A stretch of 64,000 nucleotides of DNA from assembly GCF_035046485.1 (NCBI RefSeq), contig NC_085138.1, forward strand, positions 19,845,440 through 19,909,439, in the 5' to 3' direction. Below, piece by piece: positions 14,721 through 24,869 of the stretch; position 1 is the first letter of the stretch; every line of letters begins with the position of its first letter. The position numbers and the translations under genes are program-made. Under the pieces are notes generated by a model. That model was not told the origin of the DNA. It made no database searches and saw nothing but the letters and a program-made list of their open reading frames with translations. This DNA is from Aedes albopictus. Its lineage: Eukaryota > Arthropoda > Insecta > Diptera > Culicidae.

Positions 14721-14966
14721 AAAAATAACTAAGATAAATTCCTTGATAGAAACCATACACAGAGTTTTGCTCTCGTATGCCATGGAGTAGATTCCAGAAA
14801 AGAAGAAACTATCCTTTGGATGCATCTTTCTTTGCGCGCGTCGACCACACTCCTTCATTCAACCAAAAGATCGTGTTCCTTTCAGGCCAACGTCACCTAG
14901 AACGTCACCGACTTTCAGAGCTTCAGTAGGCCTTGCTTGAGGTCCTCAAGCAAAGTCTACTGAAGC

Positions 14967-15521
14967 CAGTGCTGAAAATTTCATTTCGTCATATCTAAAT
15001 TCAATCACCTACAGCACATTTTAAAAGCTGAACCTGATAATATAGTATATGAAAAACTTGTGCAACAAAGTCACGGAAAACCCGCTATTTTTCGAATATT
15101 TAAGGTAAATGTCACGAACTACCTTTGAAAAATGCCAAATCATATTCACTGTGAATAGGGAAGTGGAAGCATCTCGGCAGGGGTCCTATTTTGGGCACTT
15201 TTCCGCTATAACTCAGCCAATTCTGAACCAATTGACACAATTTTTGAAACGCGATGAGATACGTATAGCATCTAGCCGTGTACAAAATTTCAAGTCGATT
15301 AGTTTGGAATTAACTGAGTTATAGCGAAGAGTGCCCAAAATACCGGCCGCTGTCCAAGTGGTTCGCTATCCTATCATTGGCATTTTAAATATTTCTGTGA
15401 CTTTCTTGCAGCACTGGTCTAGCTGCACAAAATTTTCATATACCGTATTCTCAGGTTCAGCTTCTAAAATGAGCTGTAGGTGATTGAATTTAGATATGAC
15501 GAAATGAATTTTTCAGCACTG
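14967..15521. mobile_element. Foldback MITE, CAGTGCTGAAA termini
   Basis: A 555-bp element. Its left end CAGTGCTGAAAATTTCATTT is the inverse of the right end AAATGAATTTTTCAGCACTG. Inverted arms extend through ATATCTAAATTCAATCACCTA and beyond. A second MITE sits in the centre (15156-15373). Sequence resembling CTTGAGGTCC occurs on both sides. Confidence 0.85.
15156..15373. mobile_element. TA-flanked foldback MITE, copy 1 (nested)
   Basis: Flanked by TA on both sides. Inverted blocks include CGCTATAACTCAGCCAATTC and its complement AATTAACTGAGTTATAGCG, plus GGGCACTTTTC/AGAGTGCCC. It belongs to the same family as 43078-43296 (shared GTGTACAA..TT..AAGTCRATT core, 218 versus 219 bp). It lies inside the larger CAGTGCTG foldback. 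Confidence 0.8.
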
Positions 15522-15584
15522 CTTGAGGTCCTTACTGATGATGTTCTGAGCAGTACTGGTATACGCGACAAACCCGTCAAATTA

Positions 15585-15905
15585 GCGTTAGCGTTAGCGT
15601 TAGCGTAGTTACGGTATACTTCGTAGATTGGATACTAACAACATTCATGTACCTTTTGCTAATCTTGCTCGGATTGCTTTTCGGAACAAGGCCGGGAAGT
15701 TAACTTTGCTCCAATCTTATGCAAGAATACCAAAAGCACAAATATCATTATTCCCGGCCACGCCCATCTTTACCGTAACTTCGGATAGGGGAAGGAAATG
15801 TTGATGTAGTACTTATTAAAGAGGCCTCCGACTCAGTGACCCTCCCATAAGTACTACGGAGTGGGTGGTTGGGGTATTATGTAGGTCAAGGATTCACCTG
15901 AAAAG
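15585..15905. repeat. Repetitive fragment with (TTAGCG)4 head
   Basis: Starts with four hexamers TTAGCG at about 15587-15609, then non-coding sequence ending near GTAGGTCAAGG. It looks like a fragment of an interspersed element, possibly a non-LTR 3' end. The hexamer is not the insect telomere repeat TTAGG. Confidence 0.4.
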
Positions 15906-15925
15906 CTGGCGATTCATCAATGACT

Positions 15926-16443
15926 TTACAGGAATCTACAGTAAACATCACCGTCAATCCTTTGCGGCAAATCATGCTGACTGATAATAAGGTTTGTTGT
16001 CAGATTCGAAACATGTAGTACCTCCTGAACTTCAATGGGTTCTTCTTGCAGCTCGAGGTTCACCAATCCTTTTGCTGTCGATATCATGCACTGGTTGTTC
16101 GCCGTATAAATCGGGTGCGCAAAAGCTTTTTGCTTCGTGAAATTGTCTTCACTCCTCGTCATGTGGGAACTAGCTGCCGCGTCTAGAAACCATTCCTCTG
16201 CGTTGCCACTGCGCTTTTTCTTCCCGAACTTGAAATAGGCCACTTCACGCCTTGCAGTATTTTCGCTTTAATCGTATCAGACGTCAACGCCAAGCCGGAC
16301 GCCTGTAGCCCCATGACCATGGGATGATAATATTCTGGGAGGCCCTTTATCAACAGCGACGCCAGCCACTGGTCATTCACTTCGAAGCCAATTTCACTTT
16401 GATCGTTGGCGGTGGACACCAAGTAGTCCACGTAATCCTCCAC
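15926..16443 (-). pseudogene. Ty1/copia gag and protease remnant
   Basis: Two overlapping minus-strand frames. The upstream one (16443-16183) resembles the copia gag UBN2 region, with SLLIKGLPEYYHPMVMGLQA. The downstream one (16243-15926) resembles the protease start, reading WFLDAAASSHMTRSEDNF where an active element has DSGATSHM. The catalytic Asp-Ser-Gly is therefore lost. The frame break lies between gag and protease. Confidence 0.75.
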
Positions 16444-16769
16444 GGAAATGTGATACTCCAGCTACACCGAAGTCAACCGGTCCAACAATCAAAATCTTCG
16501 AATGAGTCCGTCGTCATCTTGAAATGCCTTCCGGAGTTTCTGTCATGCGTTTTGAGCACTGGTCGCAGTTTGGATGAGACAGAAGTTGTTCTTCTCCAAC
16601 GTTAAACAAATCGTTGCCAGCGCACGATCACTGGCTTCCGGATCAATGTTCTAGCCCTCCGCGGGCTGGGCAGCTTCCTTCGTTCCTTCTCTGATGAGAA
16701 TCATCTTCATCGAAAACGCACATGAGGAGTAGTTTAAAGTACCCTTGAGTTTAGTAGGCACGCTAGGGT

Positions 16770-17110
16770 GGCCCACACTTACATGAAAAACAAAAATTTC
16801 GACAAATGCCAAGTCTTACCTCCTAAATCAGTTGTTTTGGACTCCTAGAAGCTATGTTCAAAATTTGGGCAAAATCGATTGAGCCTAAGGGGGCGCTCAA
16901 AACGCTTGAAGTTTGTATGGGAAAACTTGGTCAAATGTATGCAGAAATTTAAAGTTTTCGAATTTTGCCACTAGGTGGCGCTGTAAGCGTTCAATAATCA
17001 AACCCTTTGGTATTATTGTAGGTCTTTCTATGTCCCTCAGAATCATGGCTGCTTTTTTTTCAACGAACAAACTTGTCTTGATGAACATGAACAATGATTA
17101 CTTCAAGCTT
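16770..17110. repeat. Interspersed repeat (TTGAAGTTTGTATGGGAAAA family)
   Basis: Contains CAAAATTTGGGCAAAATCGAT, split by mismatches from GCGCTCAAAACGCTTGAAG, then TTTGTATGGGAAAA. The same ordered motifs appear at 54950-55060 and inverted at 56340-56435. It lies between the copia primer site and gag, so it was probably inserted there. It is non-coding. Confidence 0.6.
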
Positions 17111-17120
17111 TGGCCATGTT

Positions 17121-17134
17121 CTGGGCCCATAACC
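17121..17134 (-). other. Copia primer-binding site (half initiator tRNA-Met)
   Basis: On the minus strand it reads GGTTATGGGCCCAG, the sequence used by Drosophila copia, which primes from a cleaved initiator tRNA-Met. It lies 3 nt from the TG..CA end of the LTR at 17138-17581. This is the same spacing as in the intact element at 52027-52040. Confidence 0.85.
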
Positions 17135-17137
17135 ACT

Positions 17138-17581
17138 TGAGAGTTAATTAAAGAATGACTGTTTTGATTTAAGCTTTAACATGTAATGATAAGTTATTCT
17201 ATCTAATTACACCTGCTAAACAATCAAGTTGCTAAGGTTGCTTGAACTATATGTAAAGGTAACTACGTTATCACGACACACATGACTCTGAGATTGACTG
17301 TCACAGCAGTGTTTGAGTCAGTGTAGAATTAGCATTTAAGTTAAAATACACATTAATAAAAACTAAAAAAAAGTGTTTGAGTTCAACTGTTCCTGCAGAG
17401 TTTGCTTCTGGAAACGACTTGTGGCTTGCTCGTAGCAGTAAGCACCTAGTAAAAGCTGAGCGGACACACTGACCAGCCATGGGCAAATGGGACAAAGCAC
17501 CTGATGCATCGATCTTGCACTGCTGCTAAAGGGTCGCTGTGAGAGCATCGGCGTCTAGATTATCTCATCCACGTGTTAACA
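17138..17581 (-). repeat. 5' LTR of the degraded copia element
   Basis: 444 bp. On the minus strand it begins TGTTAACACGTGG and ends AACTCTCA, giving the TG..CA ends expected of an LTR. The primer site follows 3 nt later. No second matching LTR was found in the window. Confidence 0.65.
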
Positions 17582-17601
17582 CTGCAGAGTCGCCTTCGCT
17601 G

Positions 17602-18290
17602 TTAGAACTCCACCATTCCACTGTCTAGAACTTCTTGGGCTGGCGCCTTGTAGGACATATCTTTCTGCACCGCTCGAACCATAGAGCGACTTTTCCTTTT
17701 GCCTACGGCTTCGGCGAATTTGATGGTCTCGTGCACCATGGAGTAGTTCCCGGAAAAGAACAAACTGTCCGGAGACGATTCAAATATGACGTCCATCATT
17801 ATTCTGGATTTTCAGATCCCCCTCCCCCCTCAGTCACACTTTTTAGTATACCTTACATGGCCTGCCTCATATCCCCTCCCTCCTAAATGTTGGACGTCAT
17901 ATTTGATTGACCCTCCGTTTGGGCGTATTTTTCTTTGCGCACACTTCTTCATTCAACCAGAAGCCAACTACTTTTACAGTTTCGGTACGGCTTATTGAGG
18001 TCCTTACTGATGTTATTCCGATAACTGGAATAACAACGATAAACTCGTCGTGTTGTTCGATCACTGCCGCGTAAGGTCTGCGTAACCCATCCGCTGTGCT
18101 CCTCCACCACGTGCACTACCTGGTTGGTCGCTGGAGGGAAAGTACCACAGCTTCTGACCTTACCGGTCCTGGCGGCTGTCTCGCTAAAGTACCTCTCGCT
18201 ACTCTGTTTGGGATTGTTCATGCTGAATGGGAGTTCCTTAGAGATGCTATCCTTATCTGTCAACGATGTAGTTGCCAGTAATCCTATTAG
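17602..18290 (-). pseudogene. Copia-like coding debris
   Basis: The minus-strand frame at 17799-17602 includes SLFFSGNYSMVHETIKFAEA. A diverged copy of the same stretch is readable near 14760-14800 (FFFSGIYSM). It adjoins a copia LTR. I cannot place it in a specific domain. It is interrupted by the MITE at 17781-17905. Confidence 0.4.
17781..17905. mobile_element. 125-bp MITE with perfect 15-bp inverted ends
   Basis: The ends CAAATATGACGTCCA and TGGACGTCATATTTG are exact complements. The centre is C-rich (GATCCCCCTCCCCC and CCCCTCCCTCC). ATT lies on both sides and may be a 3-bp duplication. It is non-coding. Confidence 0.8.
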
Positions 18291-18300
18291 TTATCTATGC

Positions 18301-19467
18301 AAGCAGGGAGGCCACTCGAGGCTTAGTAAAACGCCTCATAAGAACTACCTAGAGCTTCAAAAACGCTTGTCAATAGTGGTTATCTGAACCTACTCGCAGT
18401 AACATGTATAAGCTGGAAACTGATTGGGAACGTACTTTAAGGCCTCGCTACGGTTTTATGGGACGCGAGACGGCGCTGAAATCAGCCCAGGTTTGTAACT
18501 CGACCCTACTAAGAGGCCGCTACCAGAACTCCGAAACCACGATTCATAAACCATGTACTGTCTTAGTTCCTAATTCAAGCGTGGAAACCAGGAACTTGTA
18601 CAGAAAAGCTTCCGGAGATTCAACAGAGTCTGCTGAGCGCCCGCCACGCCTAAGCTTTCTACGCTTCAGCTACCTCCTGAATACCAGGAGCTCGGTCACT
18701 TCTCCTAGCATCCTCGGCTTCAAATAAGACCCCCTTTTCCTCCCTCAAACGCTCCTAAGCCCTTGTCGTCGTCCCTTAAACCTCCCTGAGACACTACACA
18801 TTTCACCAAATGTTGAACACAAACTTTTGCACGGAACTGTATGCCATCACAATTCCGCATAGGTATGACTGTCGACCGGAGCGTTCGAATCGCCCCGACT
18901 GAAATCCGTCAAAACGAGTTGTTCGGTGCCGGACATCTCAATAGTGGGCGCGGCGCACAGTGCCATCGTGGTAGTCAGTTCTCTACTTCGATTCTTCTTC
19001 CATTTGCGTACGACAACGACAACGACGACGGTCACCGCAAGTTCCGTCGATATGGTCGCGTGGTGGTGTTGTTGAATATGGTCACACGGGGTAATTTATT
19101 ATCTAGCTAAATTGAATTAAACCAGTACCGCAACCACCACCAGTTACCACCCTTCTTCCGGTCCGGCCCGCATCAGGTGTACCCAAATGGTAGCACCATC
19201 ATCGTGCATATAGTTCTGAATGAAAAGGTCCACCTGTAGAAGGTATAATTTATCGCCCCGTGCACGCGGAAGGTTCTTTTTTCGGTATCGCGAACACCGC
19301 CAGCAGAGGATTAGCAGAGCCAGAATCTTCAAACGTCAATTATCTACCTACGTACCTACATATATTCTTCGTTTGGTGTTGGCTGAGTGCAGTTGATACT
19401 TTGTGTGATGCGAAATGAGCTTTAGCAAAGTGAATCGGAAATGGTTGAACGCGCACGCGGCTTGCGT
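18301..19467. other. Unassigned sequence between transposon remnants
   Basis: 18360-18800 has even composition and no domain that I recognise. 18830-19400 is GC-richer with short frames on both strands. Neither shows splice-supported exons. It could be single-copy Atf3 upstream or intronic DNA. Confidence 0.35.
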
Positions 19468-19689
19468 CAGGGATAGGAAATGTCACGGAGTTTCATGGCA
19501 AAAAAATGTCATGACATTTTTTTAGCTACATTATTTTTTTGTACCAATTTTCGAACTCTGGCAGCACCAATCAATAATACTGGTTAGTTCTGCAAACTTA
19601 TTACTGTCGTCGGAGTACATTTTTTACTATAGTGGCAGTACAAAAAAATGACAACAAAATGACATTTTCATGACATTTTCGAACCGTGT
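19468..19689. mobile_element. Probable hAT-type MITE
   Basis: Left end CAGGGATAGGAAATGTCA and complemented right end CACGGTTCGAAAATGTCA match at most positions, with repeated ATGACATTTT blocks at both ends. Flanking GCTTGCGT and GCTCGCTT agree at 6 of 8 positions, as an aged 8-bp duplication would. No coding frame is seen. Confidence 0.65.
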
Positions 19690-20453
19690 GCTCGCTTAGT
19701 TGTTCTCGCTAAGTTGTGATGTTGACGCTTTTTTAACTTCGCGAAGAGGAATGACGGAGTGAGATTTCAGGAGACAATTTAAGAATTTAAGAGTTAATAT
19801 TAAATTTTCATATTTCTTGCACGTTTTTGTTGAAGATTCATACATTTTTTATGGATCCATATATCAGTGGGATATCTGTGCACCCGTCGTTGGAAAAACT
19901 GTAAATCAAACTAGAGACATCCAAGAAAATCATTTCAATGAAATTCAATCTAACTACCACAAAAATTTCGTGCCTCGGTAACAACGGAGCAAACATTTTT
20001 ACCATCAATCGCACCATTTGATAGATAGATATCGCATTCCATCGCACACGCCGTCAGTAGGTACCCAACCCACCCCCCACCCCCTTTCTCCAATATACGA
20101 CGCGTACATGGTTCTAAATATCCCCGCTACTCGAATCGCGAGCGCACGCGAGTCCTCCTCCGCTAATGTATTTATCTATCGCCATTAGCGAGGCGCGACA
20201 AGTTCCGGTGGGGCCTTATTGGCATTGTCGAATATCGAAAACAGAAAAATCCATCTTCCTTTGCTCCCCTCGGGCGACCCTGCCCGCCTCCACTCGCATG
20301 CCGAGACATCGCATCGGTGTCAGTTGTCAAATTGCCACTAAATAGATGGCGACTAGAAATTCGACGACACGGCAAACATCTTTGACGTTCCTAGCGAAAA
20401 TTCATCCCGATGTTTCTTAACCCAATTTTTATTCTGCTTTCTATTCCTTTCAG
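19690..20453. other. Atf3 intron upstream of the first exon found
   Basis: No gene or clear transposon. It ends in a strong polypyrimidine tract and acceptor (CTTTCTATTCCTTTCAG) that defines the exon at 20454. Confidence 0.6.
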
Positions 20454-20540
20454 GCTTCCCACGACAGTCATTCCAACAGTTCCGATTCGCCGCTGGACTC
20501 ACCCGCAGCCGGCCATCGCAAGACTCCGAGCGTACAACAG
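20454..20540 (+). CDS. Atf3: Atf3 internal coding exon (29 codons)
   Basis: An 87-nt phase 0/0 exon bounded by TTCCTTTCAG and GTAATT. It encodes a Ser/His/Pro-rich stretch that reads SNSSDSPLDSPAAGHRKT. It joins in frame to the next exon at 34611, 14 kb downstream, without creating a stop. The exon is too short to show as an open frame. The assignment to Atf3 rests on the splice sites, phase, strand and composition. An upstream exon with the start codon must exist but was not found. Confidence 0.75.
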
Positions 20541-20961
20541 GTAATTTCGTAACGCCTACTTTCGAACATCCCTGTAGATTCGGCTTCATAAAGAACAGAA
20601 CATCCTCTCCTAAATCTGGATGCTTACGGGTGACACGTCGACCGACACACCTGACCTTAGTAACCGTTGACTTCACTGAATGGTGGGCTCTGCTTGCAAG
20701 ACCCAAGACCACAGAGTACCGAGAGTAGACATTGAAATGAAATGAATGGAAGATACAACATACAAAAAGCACGTCGAAACGGGTTTTATCCATTAGGATG
20801 TAAATGGGCAAAACCACCCAAATGGTCGGTAGCAAATGAGATGCGGGCAGCGGTTCTCAATCGAACACAGACAAATTCGAAGTATTACCTTTTTTTAAAA
20901 ATGATGTTCTGCATTCCCTGGATTCCCAGAAGCTGTAGATCATTGTATAACGACCAGCAAT

Positions 20962-21435
20962 CTTGTAAACATTCGACACTTTTCACTATTGTCAGATTTC
21001 TTGAAATGTAAACACCGCGCGGTCGTTGAAATGTTTCAAAAAGAGATTTTGCACAAAAGTTCACGCGGTCTATCGTTTTCGAAAGGAACAGCCGCACCGT
21101 ACGAAACGCCGCAATGTTATTTTCCATAAGGATAAAGTAAACAGGGAGTGAAAACCGCGGCTGTACCTTTCGGAAGCGACCGGCCGCATGTACTTTTGTG
21201 CAAATCCCTCAATACCTTAATTTCGTTGCCGCAGTCGGGTGTCAGCTTGCTTTGTTACACTCGTGCGCTACCGTTATCTCTTATGCACAACACGAGCGGT
21301 AGATCGATGTTCAATAAATATTTCGTTTGCCATTTTTGTTTCGTTCAGTAATTTGATTGCATGTGTGGCGAATGTCGGAGACAAAGAAGGCCGAATATCG
21401 ACGAAAAGGTTCCAATGACTGTGATCTCTAACAAG
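20962..21435. mobile_element. 'R' repeat, copy 2
   Basis: Same terminal modules as 12247-12719: starts CTTGTAAACATTCGACACTT and ends TGATCTCTAACAAG. It lacks the middle 230 bp of copy 1 but holds a different insert, about 20996-21216, that is a foldback. It lies in the Atf3 intron. Confidence 0.65.
21041..21210. mobile_element. Foldback insert inside R copy 2
   Basis: Arms at 21041-21095 and 21157-21210 are inverted copies: TTTTGCACAAAAGT with GAAAGGAACAGCCGC on the left, and GCGGCTGTACCTTTC with TACTTTTGTGCAAA on the right. The arms are about 55 bp around a 60-bp loop. Confidence 0.75.
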
Positions 21436-21642
21436 CATGATGACCAGCCTACTTAAGTAGTCTTTTTTTTTCGTTCATTTTTTTAAGTGTTAAAACTGCT
21501 AAAGCAAGCTGGTTATCGTACAATGATCTATGGGAGTAAAAAATTATTAACATAAAAAAAAATGTTTCCAATGTTTCAAGTTTTTGCTGTATTGACTTTG
21601 CCCGATTTAAAGTATACATAGGGATATTGGCAGTTCAAAAGG

Positions 21643-22002
21643 AATAGGAGACAATCAGTGAAGTACTAGATTTGTAGTAATGAGCTAAATTTTTGTATAA
21701 TGAGAAGGTCAGTTCTCCGTTTCTGCAATAAAATGTTACAAAATGCGTGGGTATTAGGATTCGTTGCCTAATTTAATGCTGTTTTAGCAAAACTTTGGGT
21801 AACTGTATTGTTGTTTTCTCCATTCCATGCAACTTAAACAACATAGTAAAGTTTTGCTCAAACAGCATCAAATTAGACAAGGCATCGTAATACCCACGCT
21901 TTTTACATCATTTAATTGCAGAAACGGAGAACTAACCTTCTCATCATACAAAAAATTCAGCTCATTACTACAAATCTAATACTTCACTCATTGTCTTCTA
22001 TT
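21643..22002. mobile_element. Long foldback MITE, about 155-bp arms
   Basis: The left arm AATAGGAGACAATCAGTGAA and onward to about 21797 is mirrored from about 21848 to 22002 (ending TTCACTCATTGTCTTCTATT). Arms are about 88% identical with a 50-bp loop. No target duplication is clear. Non-coding, in the Atf3 intron. Confidence 0.85.
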
Positions 22003-22019
22003 GGGCTTTCTTGATGCAT

Positions 22020-23080
22020 AGGAAATTCCTTGCCTGAAAGCTTCACTAGCTCACTTGTTAATCAATTCACTTGATTATAAACTTGTTCACTAATCAGCTC
22101 ACCTACTCGTCCACTCACTCACTCCCTGTCTCACTTAGTCACCAACTCACTCACTCATCATCTTACTGACTCATCGACTAAACCGTAAATCTACTTTTCA
22201 ACTCATTCTTATTAACTCAATTCAAGCAAGGAATCGCTCCAGAAATAATAAAGCGTCTTTTAATTCCGGATCCTTGTACGGAGCTGAAAAGAAACGTCAA
22301 ATTAAATGGGGCTTGCTGTGTTAAATTTCTTGACCATTCCGGTCACGGAAAAACTGAACGAAAATTACTTGAGCGATTCCGTTTGAAGTGCATACCTCGC
22401 ATAACTAGTTAACCATCTTACCAACTCACCGACACACTTACTCAATAACGCCACTCCGCAATTCCTCTATTATCTCTTCAGTAATGATCTGGTGAGTATG
22501 TTGAATGCTGAGTGAGTTGATTATAGTGAGTGAGTTGATGAGCAAATGAGTGGATGACTAGATTAGTGAATGAGTTGGTGAGCAAAACAGTTGGTTAGTG
22601 AAAGAGTTCGTGAGAAGTTAGCTGACGCTTCAATGAGAGACTGAGTAAACAAGTTGATGTATATGAATAAGTTGCTGCACAAGTAGCTTGATTAGTGAAC
22701 GAGTTGGTGAGTTGACGAGTTGATGAGTAAGTAAGTTACTTGATAAGTAACTTAACCCTCCTTGTGCATTAGGGTCATTTTTGACAAAAATAAAAACTAC
22801 ACTACGTTAGCGAGCTGTTCCCGCCATGATGCATTAGAAAGGTTGAATGAGTAGGTGAAAATGAGTGAAGTTCGTGAAATGACTGAGTGAATAAGTCATT
22901 TATGAACTCTCTTTTACTAATTTACTCAAACAAACAACTAAAATTAAACAACAACTTAAAGAACTCCAAAGTTGCTGATGAGTGAACGGATTATTGAGTG
23001 ATTAACTGAGTTAGCGGTTAAGCTAGTTGGTCGACAAGTAAATGAGTGAGTGATTTGATGATTAAGTCATTCCCTCGTAT
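22020..23080. repeat. Degenerate CACT/GAGT array on opposite strands
   Basis: 22040-22180 is rich in CTCACTCACTCAT-like words. 22490-23070 is rich in the complementary GAGTGAGTTGATGAG words. The middle (22230-22490) is less repetitive. No gene is supported. Confidence 0.75.
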
Positions 23081-23149
23081 CTACCCTGCGTCCAAGGGGA
23101 GAGTCGCTTAGCACTCTTTCGTTTATTGCATATTTTTTTAGAGTGCCAA

Positions 23150-23505
23150 TTAGTGTAACGAAGTGGCCCGTTGTGCCGCAGTGTGCCACAGTGTGCCACA
23201 GTTCAATTGATGCAATATATATTAAGCCTAGGGGCAAGACACTGTGAAATCCGGAGCAACTCTGAGCAATCCTGAGTAACTCTTTTTGTTCGAATCCATT
23301 CAGAAACGTCTTTACGAAGCGGAAAATCGGGCAAGACTGCTCGATTTTTTACTGGTATCAGGCAACACTTCAGGAAAACCAGAGTGATCCAGAGCAATCC
23401 TGAGGAATTCTGAGCAACACTTCGATAACAGTGTTACTCTCGCTGTATCTGTCCTGCCCCTAGCTGACAAGTGTTCACAATAGGTATAAGTTTTAAAAGA
23501 AATAC
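23150..23505. other. Short repeats downstream of the nested gene
   Basis: Contains GTGTGCCACAGTGTGCCACAG at about 23180 and two copies of CAGAGCAAT/GAGCAATCCTGAG words at 23250-23420. A further exon of the nested minus-strand gene could lie here, because its last exon ends in a donor site, but I could not fix one. Confidence 0.4.
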
Positions 23506-23509
23506 TTAC

Positions 23510-24219
23510 TGCGAAGCGAAGTGCAACATTATTTTGTCATATAAAGTGCGAGAATGCAATTCTGCGTCTTCGCCGTGTACTTCAATGCTTATAATTGTTC
23601 TATATTTTGATTTGATGAAATATTTGATTCCCTTTCTCTCCATAATACGAGCCAGATCGAGGAGACACATGACTTCTCCACCCAGGAAACGAAATTTTTC
23701 TGGCTGTTTGGCGTATACTGGCCCATAAATTTCAACGAGCGGAGTCCCACCAGCGGATGCGTCTTCGCGTAAGTAGTCTGCCATAATACGCATGTCTTGC
23801 TCTATTTGTCGAATTGATTCGACCGTTAGTTGTGACAGCGACAGGCTACATAGGTTTTGCTTTTTCAAAATGTTTCGTATGTGAGGGTTTATGGTTCCAT
23901 ATTCTTCTTCCATCTTATTCCAAAAATGCACCTTTCAATATAAATCACTATGTATTATGCGTTGCGCGAAAATTTGTACGCGCAAGCGCCCATACACCTC
24001 CGCCTGTAAGAAAAATCATTTCGGTGTTTTCGGCGCAGTATTCCTTGGCCAATTCGCGCACTTATTGTAGAAGACACCATAACGATTAAACATACCAGCG
24101 GAGGTCTATTAGCGATTTTGCACCTTTTTCGCTCTCTATTTTCTTGCAACGGGTAATAATATTAGACCATGGAATGTTACTGATGCTACCTCGTCCATAA
24201 TTTCTGGTTAATTCAACTC
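23510..24219 (-). CDS. Unknown spliced gene nested in the Atf3 intron (partial)
   Basis: Three minus-strand exons join in one frame: 24219-24124, 24060-23996 and 23931-23510. Introns are 63 and 64 nt with GT..AG ends (GTGCAA..AATAAG, and GTATGG..TGAAAG). The splice joins give ESEKVRELAKEYC and TGGGVHFWNKMEEEYG. The last exon has a helical stretch SLSQLTVESIRQIEQDMR. It ends at a near-consensus donor GTAAGTATTT, so the gene probably continues downstream; unspliced, it would stop a codon later. The first exon seems to follow an acceptor (TGATCAG) and has no start codon. About 190 aa are visible. I recognise no domain. It may be a host gene or an old transposon gene. Confidence 0.55.
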
Positions 24220-24533
24220 CTGATCATTCACCGAAGCAACAATAATCCACGATTATTCAAAAACCACCACGAAAATTAATTCAAGTACGGCTGTTGAAAA
24301 TTGCCAGGCAGTGTTGCCGGCGCATCACGAAAAGTTAGCTGTCAAAATTGTGCCACAGTGTGCCCCAGTGTGCTATGATCTAAAAATTGTGTTAACTTCG
24401 ATGCAAAATATTGTTCTCGGCACATTGTTCCAAGCGACCTCCCCTTGCCTGCGTCCTATTTATAGGACAGTGCTTATGAGGTGTATATTTTGAAAATTAT
24501 ACAATATTTCAGCAACAGTGAAACAGAAAGTCT

Positions 24534-24740
24534 AACTGGATTCGACAGCACCATCCTAACCGGGTTCGTCATTCCCAAGCATGCGGTTGTAGGGCATCGA
24601 ATCTCATCGCATAAATAATTCGCTTGCGTTCATCATTTCGAAGGCACAACCGCATGAGTGTGGGATATTGACATCTAACCCGAAAGACAAATAAAGTTGT
24701 GAAAGACGGACCCGGTTAGGGTGGAGCTTCGAATCCAGTT
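24534..24740. mobile_element. Foldback MITE, CTGGATTCGA termini
   Basis: Left arm CTGGATTCGACAGCACCATC and then CTAACCGGGT. The right arm is the inverse, ACCCGGTTAGGGTGGAGC and then TTCGAATCCAG. Inner blocks GCATGCGGTTGT and ACAACCGCATGAG also pair. About 207 bp, non-coding. Confidence 0.8.
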
Positions 24741-24768
24741 TGATTTTCTATTTTACAGAATCGTAACT

Positions 24769-24840
24769 TGTGGTGTGGCTTAGTTGAGTAAAGCGCCGGA
24801 CTAGCTATACGGAGTCTTGGGTTCGAATCCCACCAGAACA
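24769..24840 (+). tRNA. tRNA-like sequence, Ala(AGC)-type loop, probably a pseudogene or SINE head
   Basis: 72 nt with an A box (TGGCTTAGTTG) and B box (GGTTCGAATCC). The D stem is GCTT/AAGC. The anticodon stem CCGGA/TACGG encloses the loop CTAGCTA, giving anticodon AGC. The T stem pairs 4 of 5 and the acceptor stem 5 of 7. TTTT follows at about 24851, as for a Pol III terminator. Acceptor mismatches argue against a working tRNA, so a tRNA-derived SINE head is as likely. Confidence 0.45.
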
Positions 24841-24869
24841 AGTGGTATTTTATCACAGGTTTATCTCTC

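Larger units (their letters stand above)
14760..18300 (-). mobile_element. Degraded Ty1/copia element(s) with nested insertions
   Basis: A minus-strand copia remnant: LTR at 17138-17581, tRNA primer site at 17121-17134, gag and protease pieces at 15926-16443, and pol-like debris. Segments 14760-14960 and 17720-18000 are diverged copies of each other (CCATGGAGTAG, TTCATTCAACCA, TTGAGGTCC), so parts of two elements or a rearrangement are present. Stop codons, frameshifts and MITE insertions show it is dead. Confidence 0.75.

Noticed and set aside
15587..15609. Telomere-like hexamer run
   Set aside because: Four TTAGCG units only, not the TTAGG insect repeat, and dipterans lack that telomere repeat.
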